A stretch of DNA of 64,000 bases from Trema orientale (lineage: Eukaryota; Streptophyta; Magnoliopsida; Rosales; Cannabaceae). The stretch is from contig JXTC01000088.1 of NCBI GenBank assembly GCA_002914845.1, positions 462,682 to 526,681 of the forward strand, given 5' to 3'. Made by a program: the position numbers and the translations under genes. The notes beneath the pieces are model-generated. The model did not search any database, was not told the DNA's origin, and worked only from the letters and a program-made list of their open reading frames with translations. This document shows positions 43,126 through 55,153 of this stretch, in pieces; the first letter of the stretch is position 1, and the number at the start of each line of letters is the position of its first letter.

Positions 43126-46100
43126 TGAAGCTCCTAAGCTCACTCAGTGGTTCAGATAGTGCTAAGTCATGTTGAAGCTGAGACTTTTAAAATGTTGGGT
43201 TCTGAAATGTCACTTGTGAGGTGCACACCACCATAAAATTAAAACTTAGCTAGCCTACGCTTGCATGATGTGTTTGACACGTGCAGTGTTGACTTTTTGT
43301 ATTCTCAAACCAGTTTTTTGATTGGATGATGGATGTTGATAACTGTAGTTCTTAGTTGATTGGATTTGGATGGTCTTTCTGGAAAACGGATAGTGTCTAT
43401 CGAGAGGTGGTGGTGAGAGGCCGAGAGGGCTTCCTGCTTGAAGTCCTTGGACCTCACATAAGGTATAAGGTATAAGGATAATGATGACGTGGCAACTCTT
43501 TTTTGGATGACACGTAGCTGGTGGGGGCCACTGGGGTTCCTTCCAGTTTGTAATTTGGAGTCTTTGGACAAAACAGGTGGGGCCCACATGGTCCAGTCCT
43601 TTTAGAGAAATGAGCACCTATAATATCCACGTCTACGTGTTACAAGAAATCTGTGTATTTTAGACTTTAGAACCGTATAGCAAGGCCATGAACTTCTCTC
43701 TCATTCCCAACTTCAAGCACAATAGTTGAAACAAATTTGAGGAAGAGCCTGTTGCAGCTGTTTAGATTAGGAATTTTGTGATGAAACAGATTGTGAGACA
43801 AAGAGTTCTCTCTTTAATTTGTTACGAATTTTGTGATGAATAAGAACATATGAGAGGACGATTATTTCACTGAATTATTAACTAGAAAATCAGATTAGAT
43901 TATTGGAGATGCCAAATTTATAATTGAATTTATATATCTAGAGGCGTTAATTACGATGATGATGGCAAAGAGGAGAAAGATGGCATTAATGGATTGAGAG
44001 TGTGCTCATAAGAGCTCTCCCATAACCTTGTGAAAATATGAAAATAATTAAGCATAAATGCAAAGAATTAGTATCTTGCTTATGATGAACAATGAAATGG
44101 AACTGTTTAGACAAAGCAAGAATATTGTTTAGGGCGCATAAGTGTGTGATAGATTTGTTGGAGTGGATGAATCAATGATGAACGTAAAATGGGCAATTGA
44201 TTATATGATTCATATTATATTATTATGTAGAGGACACATCATATTTATAGGCAAAGAAAGTGGTAGGATTCCTTAACGTACAATGAGTTGGCCCCATTAA
44301 GTGATTTTAGACGCTTAATACAATGAAATGTTTACTTAATCTTGAATGATCCGCATCTCTAAACATTTACCTTACTACTAGGAGGGATCAAGTATGAGTA
44401 ACTTTCTAATTGAGTTGTTTGTTAGCTTAACGTGATGTCAAGCTAACTACTCTATGATAGAATTACATATGCAAGTCATGATAAATAGTTCACAAAACAA
44501 CATATTCGAACATGGAATTCCATGGGGCAGAACCTCTAAAAGAAAGAAAAAAGTTCATAAATACCCGTTTTTAAAACTATATTTTCATAAATACTCATTT
44601 TTTATTTTTATTTCATAAATACCCGTTTTTATACTTTTTTTAGAGAAATATAGACCACTACTATTTTACACATGAAATGTAGACTACAGTATATATTTCA
44701 TGCATTAAATATATACCGCGATCCACATTTCATGTTTAAAATTTACAGTCAAAATTGTCACATATTTTAAAATGTGTACCATTCATATTTTACAAATTTA
44801 CATTGTAAATATGGACCACTCATATTTTTCATATGAAATGTAGACCGTAAAAAGGATATTTTTGAAAGAAGTTTTCGAAACGGTTATTTTTGAAATAAGT
44901 TTTAAAAAATGGGTATTAGGTGTAAATTTTTCACAAAGGAGCTGGGTCATATTAGGCCCATCTTTCAAAATGGGCTTGTGTAAGCTTACTTGTACCACGT
45001 TGAAATGAGCCCAAATGCCAAACAAGCAGATAGAATCCTATGTGGCTCAATACTACATACAATAAGAGGCCACGCGTTTGTTGATGAAACCAAACCAATC
45101 AGTATCATATTACAAATAACATTTTCTTCAGAACTCAGAACCTATGAAAACCACAATGCTAAACAATTGTTTTATGGAGACATTTATCTGGGAACTGGGT
45201 ACATAAAACAGTTGTGAAAGTAATTAATATCCAACTCAATGTTCTCAAATTCAAACTCTTGTAATAGGTAGAAAATGTACAAATAATAAGACCAATAACA
45301 ATAATTTCATATGTTCGTATATGATTACTTACCATCTCAAATAGACATGTTCCAATTGTTACAGTATTACTGATGCAATTCTTCAGTTTTTTTTTTTTCT
45401 AATTTAAAAAATCATCATAAAAAGAAAGGGAAACGCATGAACAAATTCGAACTGAAAACAATTTGTTCAAGATTTTTTTTTTTTTTAAAAAAAATAGGAA
45501 AACAAATTTTCATTAGTTTTTTAACGATACCAGTTACCTTCTTGAGCAAAATATTTGAAAATTTCATGTGGTAGTTTTAATCAAGCTGAATGTTTAAGGT
45601 ATTTTTTTTTTAATTTTAAATAATAATAATAAAGTATGAGCATGTTGCCGTATGAGATGACAATTATTTCCGAATGATACGAGAATTATTTCATTTTATC
45701 ACATAATTATAAAGCACATAATTTGGTAACTATTGTCAAGAATAAGATTATCTATTTTTCAACTTTTACAATATATTAGTAAGACTTATGTAATTATTAC
45801 ATCCATGATTATTTTTTTTTCCCAACAAACTGTTAAATTTTTAACAAAAATGTGTCATATACAAAGAATATAATTTAGTAATTATAGATGAGAACTAGAT
45901 TCTGACTCGTAAAAATAAATAATGTCTAATTATAAGTTTTATCTAATAGTATTGTATATTAAAGAATTAATAATTTGTGACAAATGAATCATTTCTATAG
46001 CAATATAACAATATTTTGCTATAACAAAATTGGACTAAAATAGTACGAGCAGAACTCAAAGAAGTCGTTACAATAATCCAAAAGACTTTTCACGCTCTAT

Positions 46101-47446
46101 TTCCGAATGTCCTTTTAAGTTGTGCTCGGTCGAAATGACTTGTTAATTTTAAAATGCGCGTGCCGCGCGCGTGCTGGCGCGAGGAGGAAACATGTGCGCT
46201 TGAGGGGGCAGCGTGTGTTTGAGCATTCATCTGAGCTGTGTTGTTCGTCCAATAGTTGAAGCTCCCTTTGCTTTTATACATACACGATGGCTTATCTTTA
46301 GAGATGTCCATTTCTTTAACACCTCAACCTACAAAAACACTCCAAACCCCATGTCTCTACCCTCTTAATTGCATATTACCTACCATCTCTTATATTTTGC
46401 AATCAATTTTTTTTATGAATTATGACCCAACATTTTGGTCTCTACTCTCTACCACCCCAATTGAAAGCCACTCTATATAACTTGTTTCAAAAAAAAAAAT
46501 TTCGCTTGGTTTTTTGAGATGGCAATTGACCTCGTCCATTATCACTCGTAAAATAAATAACTTTTCACTAATTTTACAATGGTTATAAGGGGGTGATGAG
46601 ATTTGAATTAGATCACATTCGATTACCATTTGACCAAATATGCAATCACAGAGATTATCATGAAATTGTGAGCATTATTTAAAATCACAATCATTAGGCA
46701 AAAGAGGCCTAAGAGAGCAACGTGGGGGATACTACTTGTATTAAGGTGGCTGTTGTGGCCATATTAAGACCATGAGTTTGTTAAAGACTTGGACAATGGA
46801 CACCAAGCCATTGTTGACCACTGGCACTTTAAGAACTACGATGTGCTATTCCTATTTATGTATAATTTTAAAGGGCACTCTAAAATCATTGCTTTTGCCC
46901 GGTTCAATAATAATTAATAAGACTAGAACAAGTCAATGACTTACTCCTTGAGCAAACTCATTTATTTCTGCCCAATTCGTTTCCCTTTTATCATTTTTTT
47001 TTAATCAATTTTGGTTTTTCATCAATGTGTAATGTTTACCTCCGGAAAAATGAGTAGCTACCATAAGATTTTTTATTTTTTATTTTAATTTTTCCTCTCT
47101 TTCCTCTTTAATATGAAGAATCCTATATCAGAATGAAAATAAAATCTCCTACACATAAATAGGTCCTCGACTCCTTGTCTTAAAATAAATATTAATATGA
47201 GCATCATACAAGGAATTTTCCACGTTCGGTTTTCGGACTTTGAGACCGCCAATTTAGGTTGAAATTAGCTTACCAAATATTTTTAAGGGGAAAAAAAAAA
47301 AGAAAATAGAAATAAAAAATAATAAAAAAACTTCAATTTTCTGTTAAAACTTCTGAGCCAAACTTTATCTTCAACAACCCAAACCTCCCCTTCTCTCTCT
47401 GCAAAATCTTTACGTCTGTTCTAGAACTCCAAAGAGACGGAGACTT
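43126..47446. other. Intergenic spacer, 4.3 kb
   Basis: The first few hundred bases are the HPR1 upstream region and include CACGTG-like and ACGTG cores (near 43270-43280 and 43630-43640). At 44530-44930 there are repeated phrases such as TTCATAAATACCCGTTTTT and CATGAAATGTAGAC, an unclassified AT-rich repeat. A small GC-rich patch with alternating GC lies at about 46155-46185. Frames of 60-120 codons here have no family signature. No gene seen. Confidence 0.45.
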
Positions 47447-47473
47447 AGAGAGAGAGAGAGAGAGAGAGAGAGA
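47447..47473 (+). repeat. (AG)n microsatellite in a 5' leader
   Basis: A run of about 13 AG units ends eight bases before the ATG of the nickel/cobalt-transporter-like gene, so it is in the transcribed leader. Such runs are often length-polymorphic. Confidence 0.85.
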
Positions 47474-47481
47474 AGGAAGCC

Positions 47482-49682
47482 ATGGAAAGGCTTCTCTCCT
47501 CTTCATCTCCAACCCCTTTGAAAACCCATCTCAGACCGTCTCCATTCCTCCCTCGACTCGCCCGTGTTGACTCATCAAAACTCAGTTTTCGCCCCGAGTT
47601 GAGGCGGTTCAGCTCGTTGTCCTGTAAATCCGAAAAGTCGTCTCCGTCTTCTATTCGGCCTTATTCTTCGTCGTCGTTATCTACGTCGTCGAACAATTTA
47701 CCGGCGGCTCTATCCTCTTCCCCTGATGCCTCTTCAAATGGGTCGGTACCCGAACCCCAGAATCTCGAACAGATCTCAATTGGGGCTTTTCAGAAAAGCA
47801 AGGTAATATTTTCACTAAAATTCTTAATTTTCGAATAAAATTGCTTATGTTTTTATATTAATCTTCTGGGGTTTTTGTTTTAATGCAATTGCAATGTCGA
47901 AATGGGATTTTGGGATAATTTGGTTTAGGGTTATTGGAATGTTTGGTTGCTAAGAAATTGGAGAGAAAAATTTGATATTTTTGACACTTTTGGTTCTTTC
48001 ATTCGAGTTTATATGGGTTCTCAAGTAATTTGGAGAGCTCCTAGGTTTACTGATTGGAGACTTTTAGAATTGGGTATATCATGCTACATGTAGATTTTTT
48101 TAGCAATATGACATTTGATTCATTTGTTCAATCTCTTAGTGAATTAGTTTGTATGTCATCGTTGGGAGCTTTGAGTATAATTTATGTTTAAGGCGTTTTC
48201 TGTAGTTGTTGGTTGCTGGAGAAATCGCAGAGAAAAAACCCGATAATTTTAACTCTGGTGGTTCTCTGATTTGAGTTTATATAGGTTATCTAGTTATTTG
48301 GAAGACCGCTAAAGTTAACTAAGTGGAAAGTTTTTGAATTGGGTAGCATGGTACCCTTATCAATGCTACTTCATGCTACATGTAGAGTTTTTATTAAGCT
48401 ATTTGACCTTTGATTCATTTGTTCAGTCTCTTGGTGATTCAGGAAATATATAGCTAAGTTGAGAACTTTCTCGATGTATAATTTGAGTTTGACCCTTCTC
48501 TGTAATCGTCGGTTGGTGAAAGTGTTTGTGAAAATAAGGGCTTAAATTGTGTTTAAGCTGAACAAGAGGGTGATGAAATTAGTGATAATTGTGGATTTAA
48601 TACCTAAATATGCTTTCAAGTAGTAGAGTCACTACTAATGGGGTGATTTTTCTGGTTTCTGTTATTAGGCTTATCCAGCTTCTTCTTCAAAAATTTTGGA
48701 GACATTGTTAATTGACTATAAAGTATGAACTTTTAGTTATAGCCTTTTAGGGGTGGGAAAATTTCTGTTAGTAGGATTAACTTTTATGTAACCGTTGATC
48801 CAACGATTAACAGATTTCCATATTGCAAACATGTTTCAGGCCCTTACTGCTGGGACATACATTATGCTTTCTGCTCTTGTTATGATCTTAATCCAACCAA
48901 TTTTCGCACCAGCAGCTTTTGCAACTTTTCAAACTGCAGCTAAGACAGGTGCCCCTGCTGCTGCAGCAGCAATTGGGGGAAGACTGATCCGGGCTGAATT
49001 ACTAAGTAGTGCATGGACCGGTTTCTTTGCTGGTTGCTTACACACATTATCAGGGCCTGATCATCTTGCTGCTTTGGCTCCGCTTTCGATTGGGCGTACT
49101 CGGTTGGAAAGTGCAGCTGTCGGAGCCCTTTGGGGCTGTGGGCATGACGCTGGTCAGGTTATTTTTGGATTAATATTTCTCTTGCTCAAAGATCGGCTTC
49201 ATATTGAAGTTATCCGAACCTGGGGGACAAGAGTAGTAGGCCTTACACTTCTTGTCATTGGTGCTATGGGCATTAGAGAAGCTTCAGAGGTTCCTGCCCC
49301 ATGTGTTGCGTTAGAGAATGGCGAGTGTGATGTTAGCGTTTATGAGGCGCTTGAGAACCCCACAATTGGTAAAAAGAAGATTGGTTTTGCTACTTTTGCC
49401 ACCGGAATCATCCACGGGCTACAGCCAGATGCACTGATGATGGTCTTGCCTGCTCTTGCTTTACCTTCTCGCTTGGCTGGTGCTGCATTTCTTATAATGT
49501 TTTTAGTTGGGACTGTAGTTGCAATGGGAAGCTACACGGTATTCATAGGATCATGTAGTCAGGCATTGAAGGATAGGGTGCCCAGAATTACTGAGAAACT
49601 GACTTGGGCTTCTTCCATCGTAGCCATTGCTCTTGGATTTGCCATTCTCATCAGCCAGTTTTTCGGGTATAGCCTCTATTGA
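47482..49682 (+). CDS. Plastid-type nickel/cobalt transporter family membrane protein
   Basis: Two exons, 47482-47802 and 48840-49682, with a 1037-bp GT-AG intron, give 387 residues. Exon 1 is almost wholly a Ser/Pro/Arg-rich extension of about 105 residues with few acids, typical of a chloroplast transit peptide. Exon 2 carries the membrane domain with HTLSGPDHLAALAPLSIG, GCGHDAGQVIFGLIF and GIIHGLQPDALMMVLPALAL, His/Asp motifs in membrane segments characteristic of the NiCoT/UreH-like family. Six or so hydrophobic segments are visible. The likely place is the plastid envelope or thylakoid and the likely cargo a divalent metal, but plant members are poorly characterised, so substrate is inference. 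An in-frame ATG upstream of the acceptor (48795) is intronic. No damage. Confidence 0.92.
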
Positions 49683-52600
49683 TTTTTTTTTACTTTGGTT
49701 TCAAGATTCACATTTCACAAGCTTATCATGGAGTGTTAGAAAAGAGATCATCTTAGAGAGGACCATTCAAATTGTTTACAGCAAAACTTCATCGAGCCTG
49801 CAAGCATCTTTTGTCGGTAAGACTGTAAGAGTAATCGAGTTTGCTTATCTTGTTCTGCTTTTAAAAGCTTACGAGTTTTAGTATACAGAGGAAGCCTTAT
49901 GCATCTGTAATTCTTTTATGGTAGAGATCGGATTGGTTAAACGCTTTTGCGTTACTCTTATATTGTTAAGAATGGTGCAATTGTTAACCTTTTACCCCCA
50001 GCGAATTCCCTTCTCTGATTGAACATGAACATTTTTTGGGTTATAATTTTCTTTGAACTATCCCATCTAGCTTGAGTCGAACAGAGGCATATGAAGTATC
50101 GAGAACGGCCAGAATGTTTCAACTTTCAAACGACCAAAACAAAAGCTGAAAAAGCACAAGTGCGTATACAAAGAGAATGTCACAGTGTTAGCCGAAAAAA
50201 AAAAAAAAAAGAAAGTTCAACAGAAGTCCAAAATCTTGCCCCTTTAAATTTTGATTTTCTTCAAAAAAAAAAAAAAAAAAAAGAAGGTTTTCTTCCATCG
50301 GGAAGAGTTGAATCCAATTTGTAATTCAGCATTGACAATATTTTCCGCGGTTCTTTCCCAAAATATATACTATACACAATAATCTTCACCATTCCTAATC
50401 ACGATGTTATGAATAAACGTCCTTGCACTAATCATTTGCGTATGCATATATATATATATATATGGAAGTTAGGAACAATGAACCTATAGAGATTAATCAG
50501 ACAAAACTCGCAGCTACGTAGAATGATAGAATTGCCTACAAGGAAACACACTAGTGAATCACCTCACATGCCACACAACAGTAAGGCCATAAACATCCTA
50601 TTCGCATTATATATCTTAAAAAGCCAATTGGTGCTGTCTTTAAAATCTTTATGGCCAACTTTTCCTAGACAAGAAAGTACAATTATAAATAATAGAGATG
50701 TAGCCTAAACAAATCTTGTCAAGGGCAAAAATTCATCTTTTCTTTCCAAACAATTGAATAATGCAGACCAAACTATTTGGTCCATAAGTTCCAAGTTCTA
50801 ATGTAACAAGCCATGTTCCCATTTGACCATGGATTAGCAGTAGTGTTGCATAAAATATTACTCAGGCTACATTATAACATCATTCGATTCCTTGGTTGAA
50901 TTTGCGAGCGCACCAAACATCTATGCCACATCACACAAACTCATAGAAGAACTGGGCAATAAACTCGTAGAATTCACAATGAGGAACCAGTTACCTATTA
51001 GAGCTTATTCATAAAACGGATTTATTATTTTCATTATTTCTTTTCAAAATTCCAACTAAAGATTGAACTAAATGCACAGACAATGGTCGGTGATAAGTAG
51101 TGTTAAGAAAAGTACTAAAGTTAAAACACACAAATTAAGGAATGGTGTTATCACATCATAATTTCCAGATAACTATATTATCAAAAACAAAATAATTTCC
51201 AGATAACTAGTCACTCATGTTCAATAAGTTGGACCACGCAGTCAATTATGCTCTTGCACACACTAAATTATTGACATAACTCATACCAATTTCATTATTC
51301 TGCCAATGGGACACAACAACCAACACTTCAAAAGTGGAAATTGGTTAATAAGGTGCAATTAACGAAAAAAATTAACTCAATATATATTACGATGAATTTA
51401 TATCCATTGAAAATGCAAAAAAAAACAAAAGCGCCTGTGTGTTCATAGACGACGGCCAAACTAGCTTGTCCAATTTCACTTCCTTTTAGTCTAATTTGAT
51501 TTGATTTTAGTTTTTTAAACTGGAACTGCCTAAAAAAATTAATAAAAAGTGCAGAATTATACGGAATAGACTACTTTCAATTTTGGCTTACCAAATATGC
51601 CTCTCCATAATTCAACAATTTATACCTGGCGTGACTAAAAATACCCATATAGAAACTACAAACTGAGCCAACTAAAATCACTCATCAGATTCCTAAAGGT
51701 CCCAAATTACACTGCTATATATGATTTTATCCTCTGTTAAATTTTCAAAAACACTCAACAACAAAATCATATTCATAGAATCATAATTGAGGACATTATT
51801 TGAGATCCTTCAAATCTCAATCTTCAACTTCAAGGTGGTGAACTGGCACCAGGGCATTTTGGTAAGATCGTCAAGAAATTGGCCTAGGAAAACAAGAAAA
51901 AAGAGAGTAAGGGATGCTTTTGACTATTGAGCATCACTTTTTTTTTTCTTTTTTTTTTTGTTTTTTTTGTTTTCTGTTTTGAGGCCTTCTGAGATGTCTT
52001 TGGGCCTACATTCTACCCTCGTCGGCCCAATATCGTCTCTTTAGTCGTTTTGGAGGCTATAACCGTGTCCACTACGCATGTACAAAAATTACAATTTCCT
52101 TAAAGAAAGAAACATCATCTTGATCCTTATCAACTTGTCAGCTCACATTCAAATATAATAATATTTAATCCTTATCACTAATCTCTTTTGAGTGGTTAAG
52201 ACAAAGAATAGGTTACACCAAAATTCAATGCTTCATAGTGTTTATTGTTTTTTATATCTTCCCCTTCGGATTTTCCAAAGGGCTTCATCTAGTACTCTCC
52301 CTTTTTTTTTTTTTAAAATACGTAAAATCAGAATTTACTAAAACTATTTGGAATCTCACACGGCATGGCATAGCCCGGCCCAATTAATGGTCAAAGTCCA
52401 CGTGATTATCTCTTTTTTTTTGTACTATTTTTGGTTACATTCTCACTATCACATGCTCTCTCACTCTCACACTCGGAGCTTTAATAATATTTAAATCTAT
52501 TTATGCAATAATATATTGCTTAAAAAAATAAAAATGAAACCAAATCTTGGGTGGGACCCACATTGACGTATCAGAAAAACAACAGCGAAATATCACAGAC

Positions 52601-53220
52601 GCACACGTTGGGAAAAGGAGGACCCATCACGCTCAACCACGCCACTCCCTCCCACTGTTCTTTGTTTTGTTATATATATATTTTTTCGATAAGAAGTTCT
52701 TTGTTTTGTTTTATATATATATAGATATATGTAAATTATTTTTGTAAATTCCAGCAAAAAAAATATATATATGTGGTGTAGTATTTAAATACAATGAACT
52801 GGAATGCAGCGGATAATTAGGGAGGACACCCGGGGACCAGAATCTGGTGTCAACGCTACCCACCCCCTTTTGGTACATCCACAACTAACCCATTTTTGGA
52901 CTTTGCTTTCCTAATCATGACAAATTACACTCTTTATTCAAACAAATAGAATTTATTTTATTTTATTATTTTATCACATGTGATCATCACACAGACACAG
53001 TCATCACCAATTTGGAAAATAATGCTATGTAACGTTCGTCTCCCTTATCATAGGTCATATCGTTATCGTCTTATCTAATCTAATATATCACTAGCCTAAA
53101 GCCATAGTCGGTGAATATTAAAATTTTGTATATACCTCTATAAACTACTGAAAAAGATGCTTCATGTTTGAACGAGTTATTGGATTATGGGCAATTATGC
53201 TGCTGACCAAAGACAAATAT
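49683..53220. other. Intergenic spacer, 3.5 kb
   Basis: The beginning is 3' UTR of the upstream gene. The rest is AT-rich with TA microsatellites (about 50445-50462 and 52672-52730), poly-A runs (50196-50210, 50264-50281) and a T/G-rich patch at 51938-51975. Short frames without homology features. No gene seen. Confidence 0.45.
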
Positions 53221-53636
53221 CTAGAAACGTACGTACGTATGAGACAAACTCAAAAGTCTGATTAATCAACTCTCGCCACTCAATTGCTTAAATTTCCCCT
53301 TAAATTTGGTTAATAATCAGACTAAATTGACGGTATAACGATCACAATCAAAAAAGCTTAAATACAATCATTCTTTAAGCAAATTTCGTTAAAGATTTTT
53401 AAATTAAGGGATATGACTTTAAGAAAAATCTCTAGAAACGTACACATGAGACAAACTCAAAGGTGCATTAATTAATTAACTCTCGCCACTGACTCAATTG
53501 CTTAAATTCCAGTGATTAGCCATCAGACTAAATTTAGTGTACAACGATCACAATCAAAAGTTAAACTTAAATAATAAATACAATCATTCTTTAAGCAAAT
53601 TTCGTTAAGATTTTTAAATTAAAAGATATGATTTTA
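53221..53636. repeat. Two-unit tandem duplication, period 211 bp
   Basis: Unit 1 starts CTAGAAACGTACGTACG at 53221, unit 2 CTAGAAACGTACACATG at 53432. Shared text includes GAGACAAACTCAAA, AACTCTCGCCACT, CGATCACAATCAAAA, AATACAATCATTCTTTAAGC and AAATTTCGTTAA. Divergence is modest. Non-coding. Confidence 0.85.
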
Positions 53637-54167
53637 CTCACATTACTTGGCATGGTGTGGATTGGATATATACCATCCTTTGTAGCGACACATATTCATC
53701 TGACATTGCTTTCAATGCCTCCTCTGTCAATCAAATTCAATACCGCCAAAATGCATAATACAGTTGATTGATTAGAATCTGATATAATCAATCGAACCAA
53801 TATATATAAAGCAAAAAAAAAAACAAAAAGAAAAAGAAAAAAAAAAGAAAGAGGGAGGGCTCTATGTGGGAAACAGTAACAACTCCATGAAAGGAAAAGA
53901 TGCTCTGTACTGTAAACCTGTTCAATTAATTTTGGCTGTTTAAGGTACAAAAATAAATCCATGTTCAGAGACCCTAAAAAGGAAGAACCGAAAAAATAAT
54001 AATAAATAAAAATAAAAATAAAACAAAGTGAACATTGCTTGCATCGAAAATGGGGTTACGAGTTATGTGCATATATCCATCCATCATGGCTGGTCATCAT
54101 CTACACACTTAATTAAATCTAAAGCATTCTTTGCAATTTTCTTTTCCCGGAAAACTAGCCTAGAAAA

Positions 54168-55153
54168 TTAAATTAAAGCCTCTATACTAGCCTTCTTGGT
54201 GGTTCTACAGACAGGGCAAGAATCGAGAAAAGCCTCACAAGCTTTACATGAACAAAGGTGCCGGCAAGGAAGGAAAAGAACGCTCGAGCTCCGAGAATTA
54301 CAGCCTTTGCATACCATTGTCGTTTTCTCCCCTACGTTGTCGTTTTGTCCCTCTCCTCTGTTTTCTCCTTCCTCTTCCATGCCCGCGTCACAGCAAGACT
54401 CGGCGTCTTCGGCGCCGTTGGTGACACAGCACAAAGCTCTCTCTCTCGCCTGCTCTAGCGAGTTGTTCAATGACACAACCATGGCTTCGTTCTCCTGAGC
54501 CACCCTCTGCCATATCTGGTTCTCTGCTTCCAACTTTCTCAGCATGTCTTCCAACTCCATTGCTCTCTTCGTCGCTTGTGCTATTTCTTCGTCCTTATAT
54601 CTCAACAGCCCCAACAGTTTCGGCTCTATTTTCTTTACTAGTGTCAAAAATTGTTGCTTTCTCTGCTCTTGAAGCATTAATCTCAACCTCTCATTCTGTT
54701 TTCAAAAACACGTTATAACCTTATTATAATAACAATCCAAAACAATGTGAGAAATTAGTCCAAAGTTTATAATCACACACTTTTTCTTACCTGTAATTTG
54801 ACATATTGGTCAATTTCTTGTCTTTGCTTCTCAACTTGATCCACTGCACTATGAGAAAAGGCCATTGATGAACGAGGATCAGTAGTAATAGTAGTGTCAT
54901 TTTTAGTAGTGGAAGAAGGAAAAGAAGTGTTGTCGAGCCAAATGTTGTCGTTTCTTTGTTGATGATGATGATGATGAATCTGTAACTCTGGCATAAGAAT
55001 TTGCTGTTGATGTTGATGATTCTTTTGCTGAGCATTGAAACAGAGCTGATTATAACCAAGACCACAGCCACTAGCATCCATCGTCATCCAATCCTGTGAG
55101 CCAAACAATGGAAACCCAAGATTCTCCTGATATAACTGCGCTTGAATAGCCAT
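54168..55153 (-). CDS. BOI-like RING-type E3 ubiquitin ligase
   Basis: Two exons, 54791-55153 and 54168-54695, with a 95-bp GT-AG intron, give 296 residues. The N-terminal third is Gln/His/Asn-rich (HHHHHQQ near 60-66). A coiled region follows with QVEKQRQEIDQYVKLQ and NERLRLMLQEQRKQQ across the junction and then MELEDMLRKLEAENQ. The C-terminal RING has Cys250, Cys253, Cys265, His267, Cys271, Cys274, Cys281 and Cys284 (LPCRHLCSCKACE, SCPVCR). This is the plan of Arabidopsis BOI/BRG proteins, earlier annotated as S-ribonuclease-binding, which ubiquitinate transcription factors and act in cell death, stress and DELLA-linked responses. The start at 55153 (MAIQAQLYQ) fits family starts; upstream in-frame sequence lies in the leader. 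Intact. Confidence 0.95.

Noticed and set aside
48795-48839. In-frame ATG upstream of the second exon of the transporter-like gene as an alternative start
   Set aside because: It lies in intron sequence before a clear acceptor, and exon 1 supplies a normal transit peptide.
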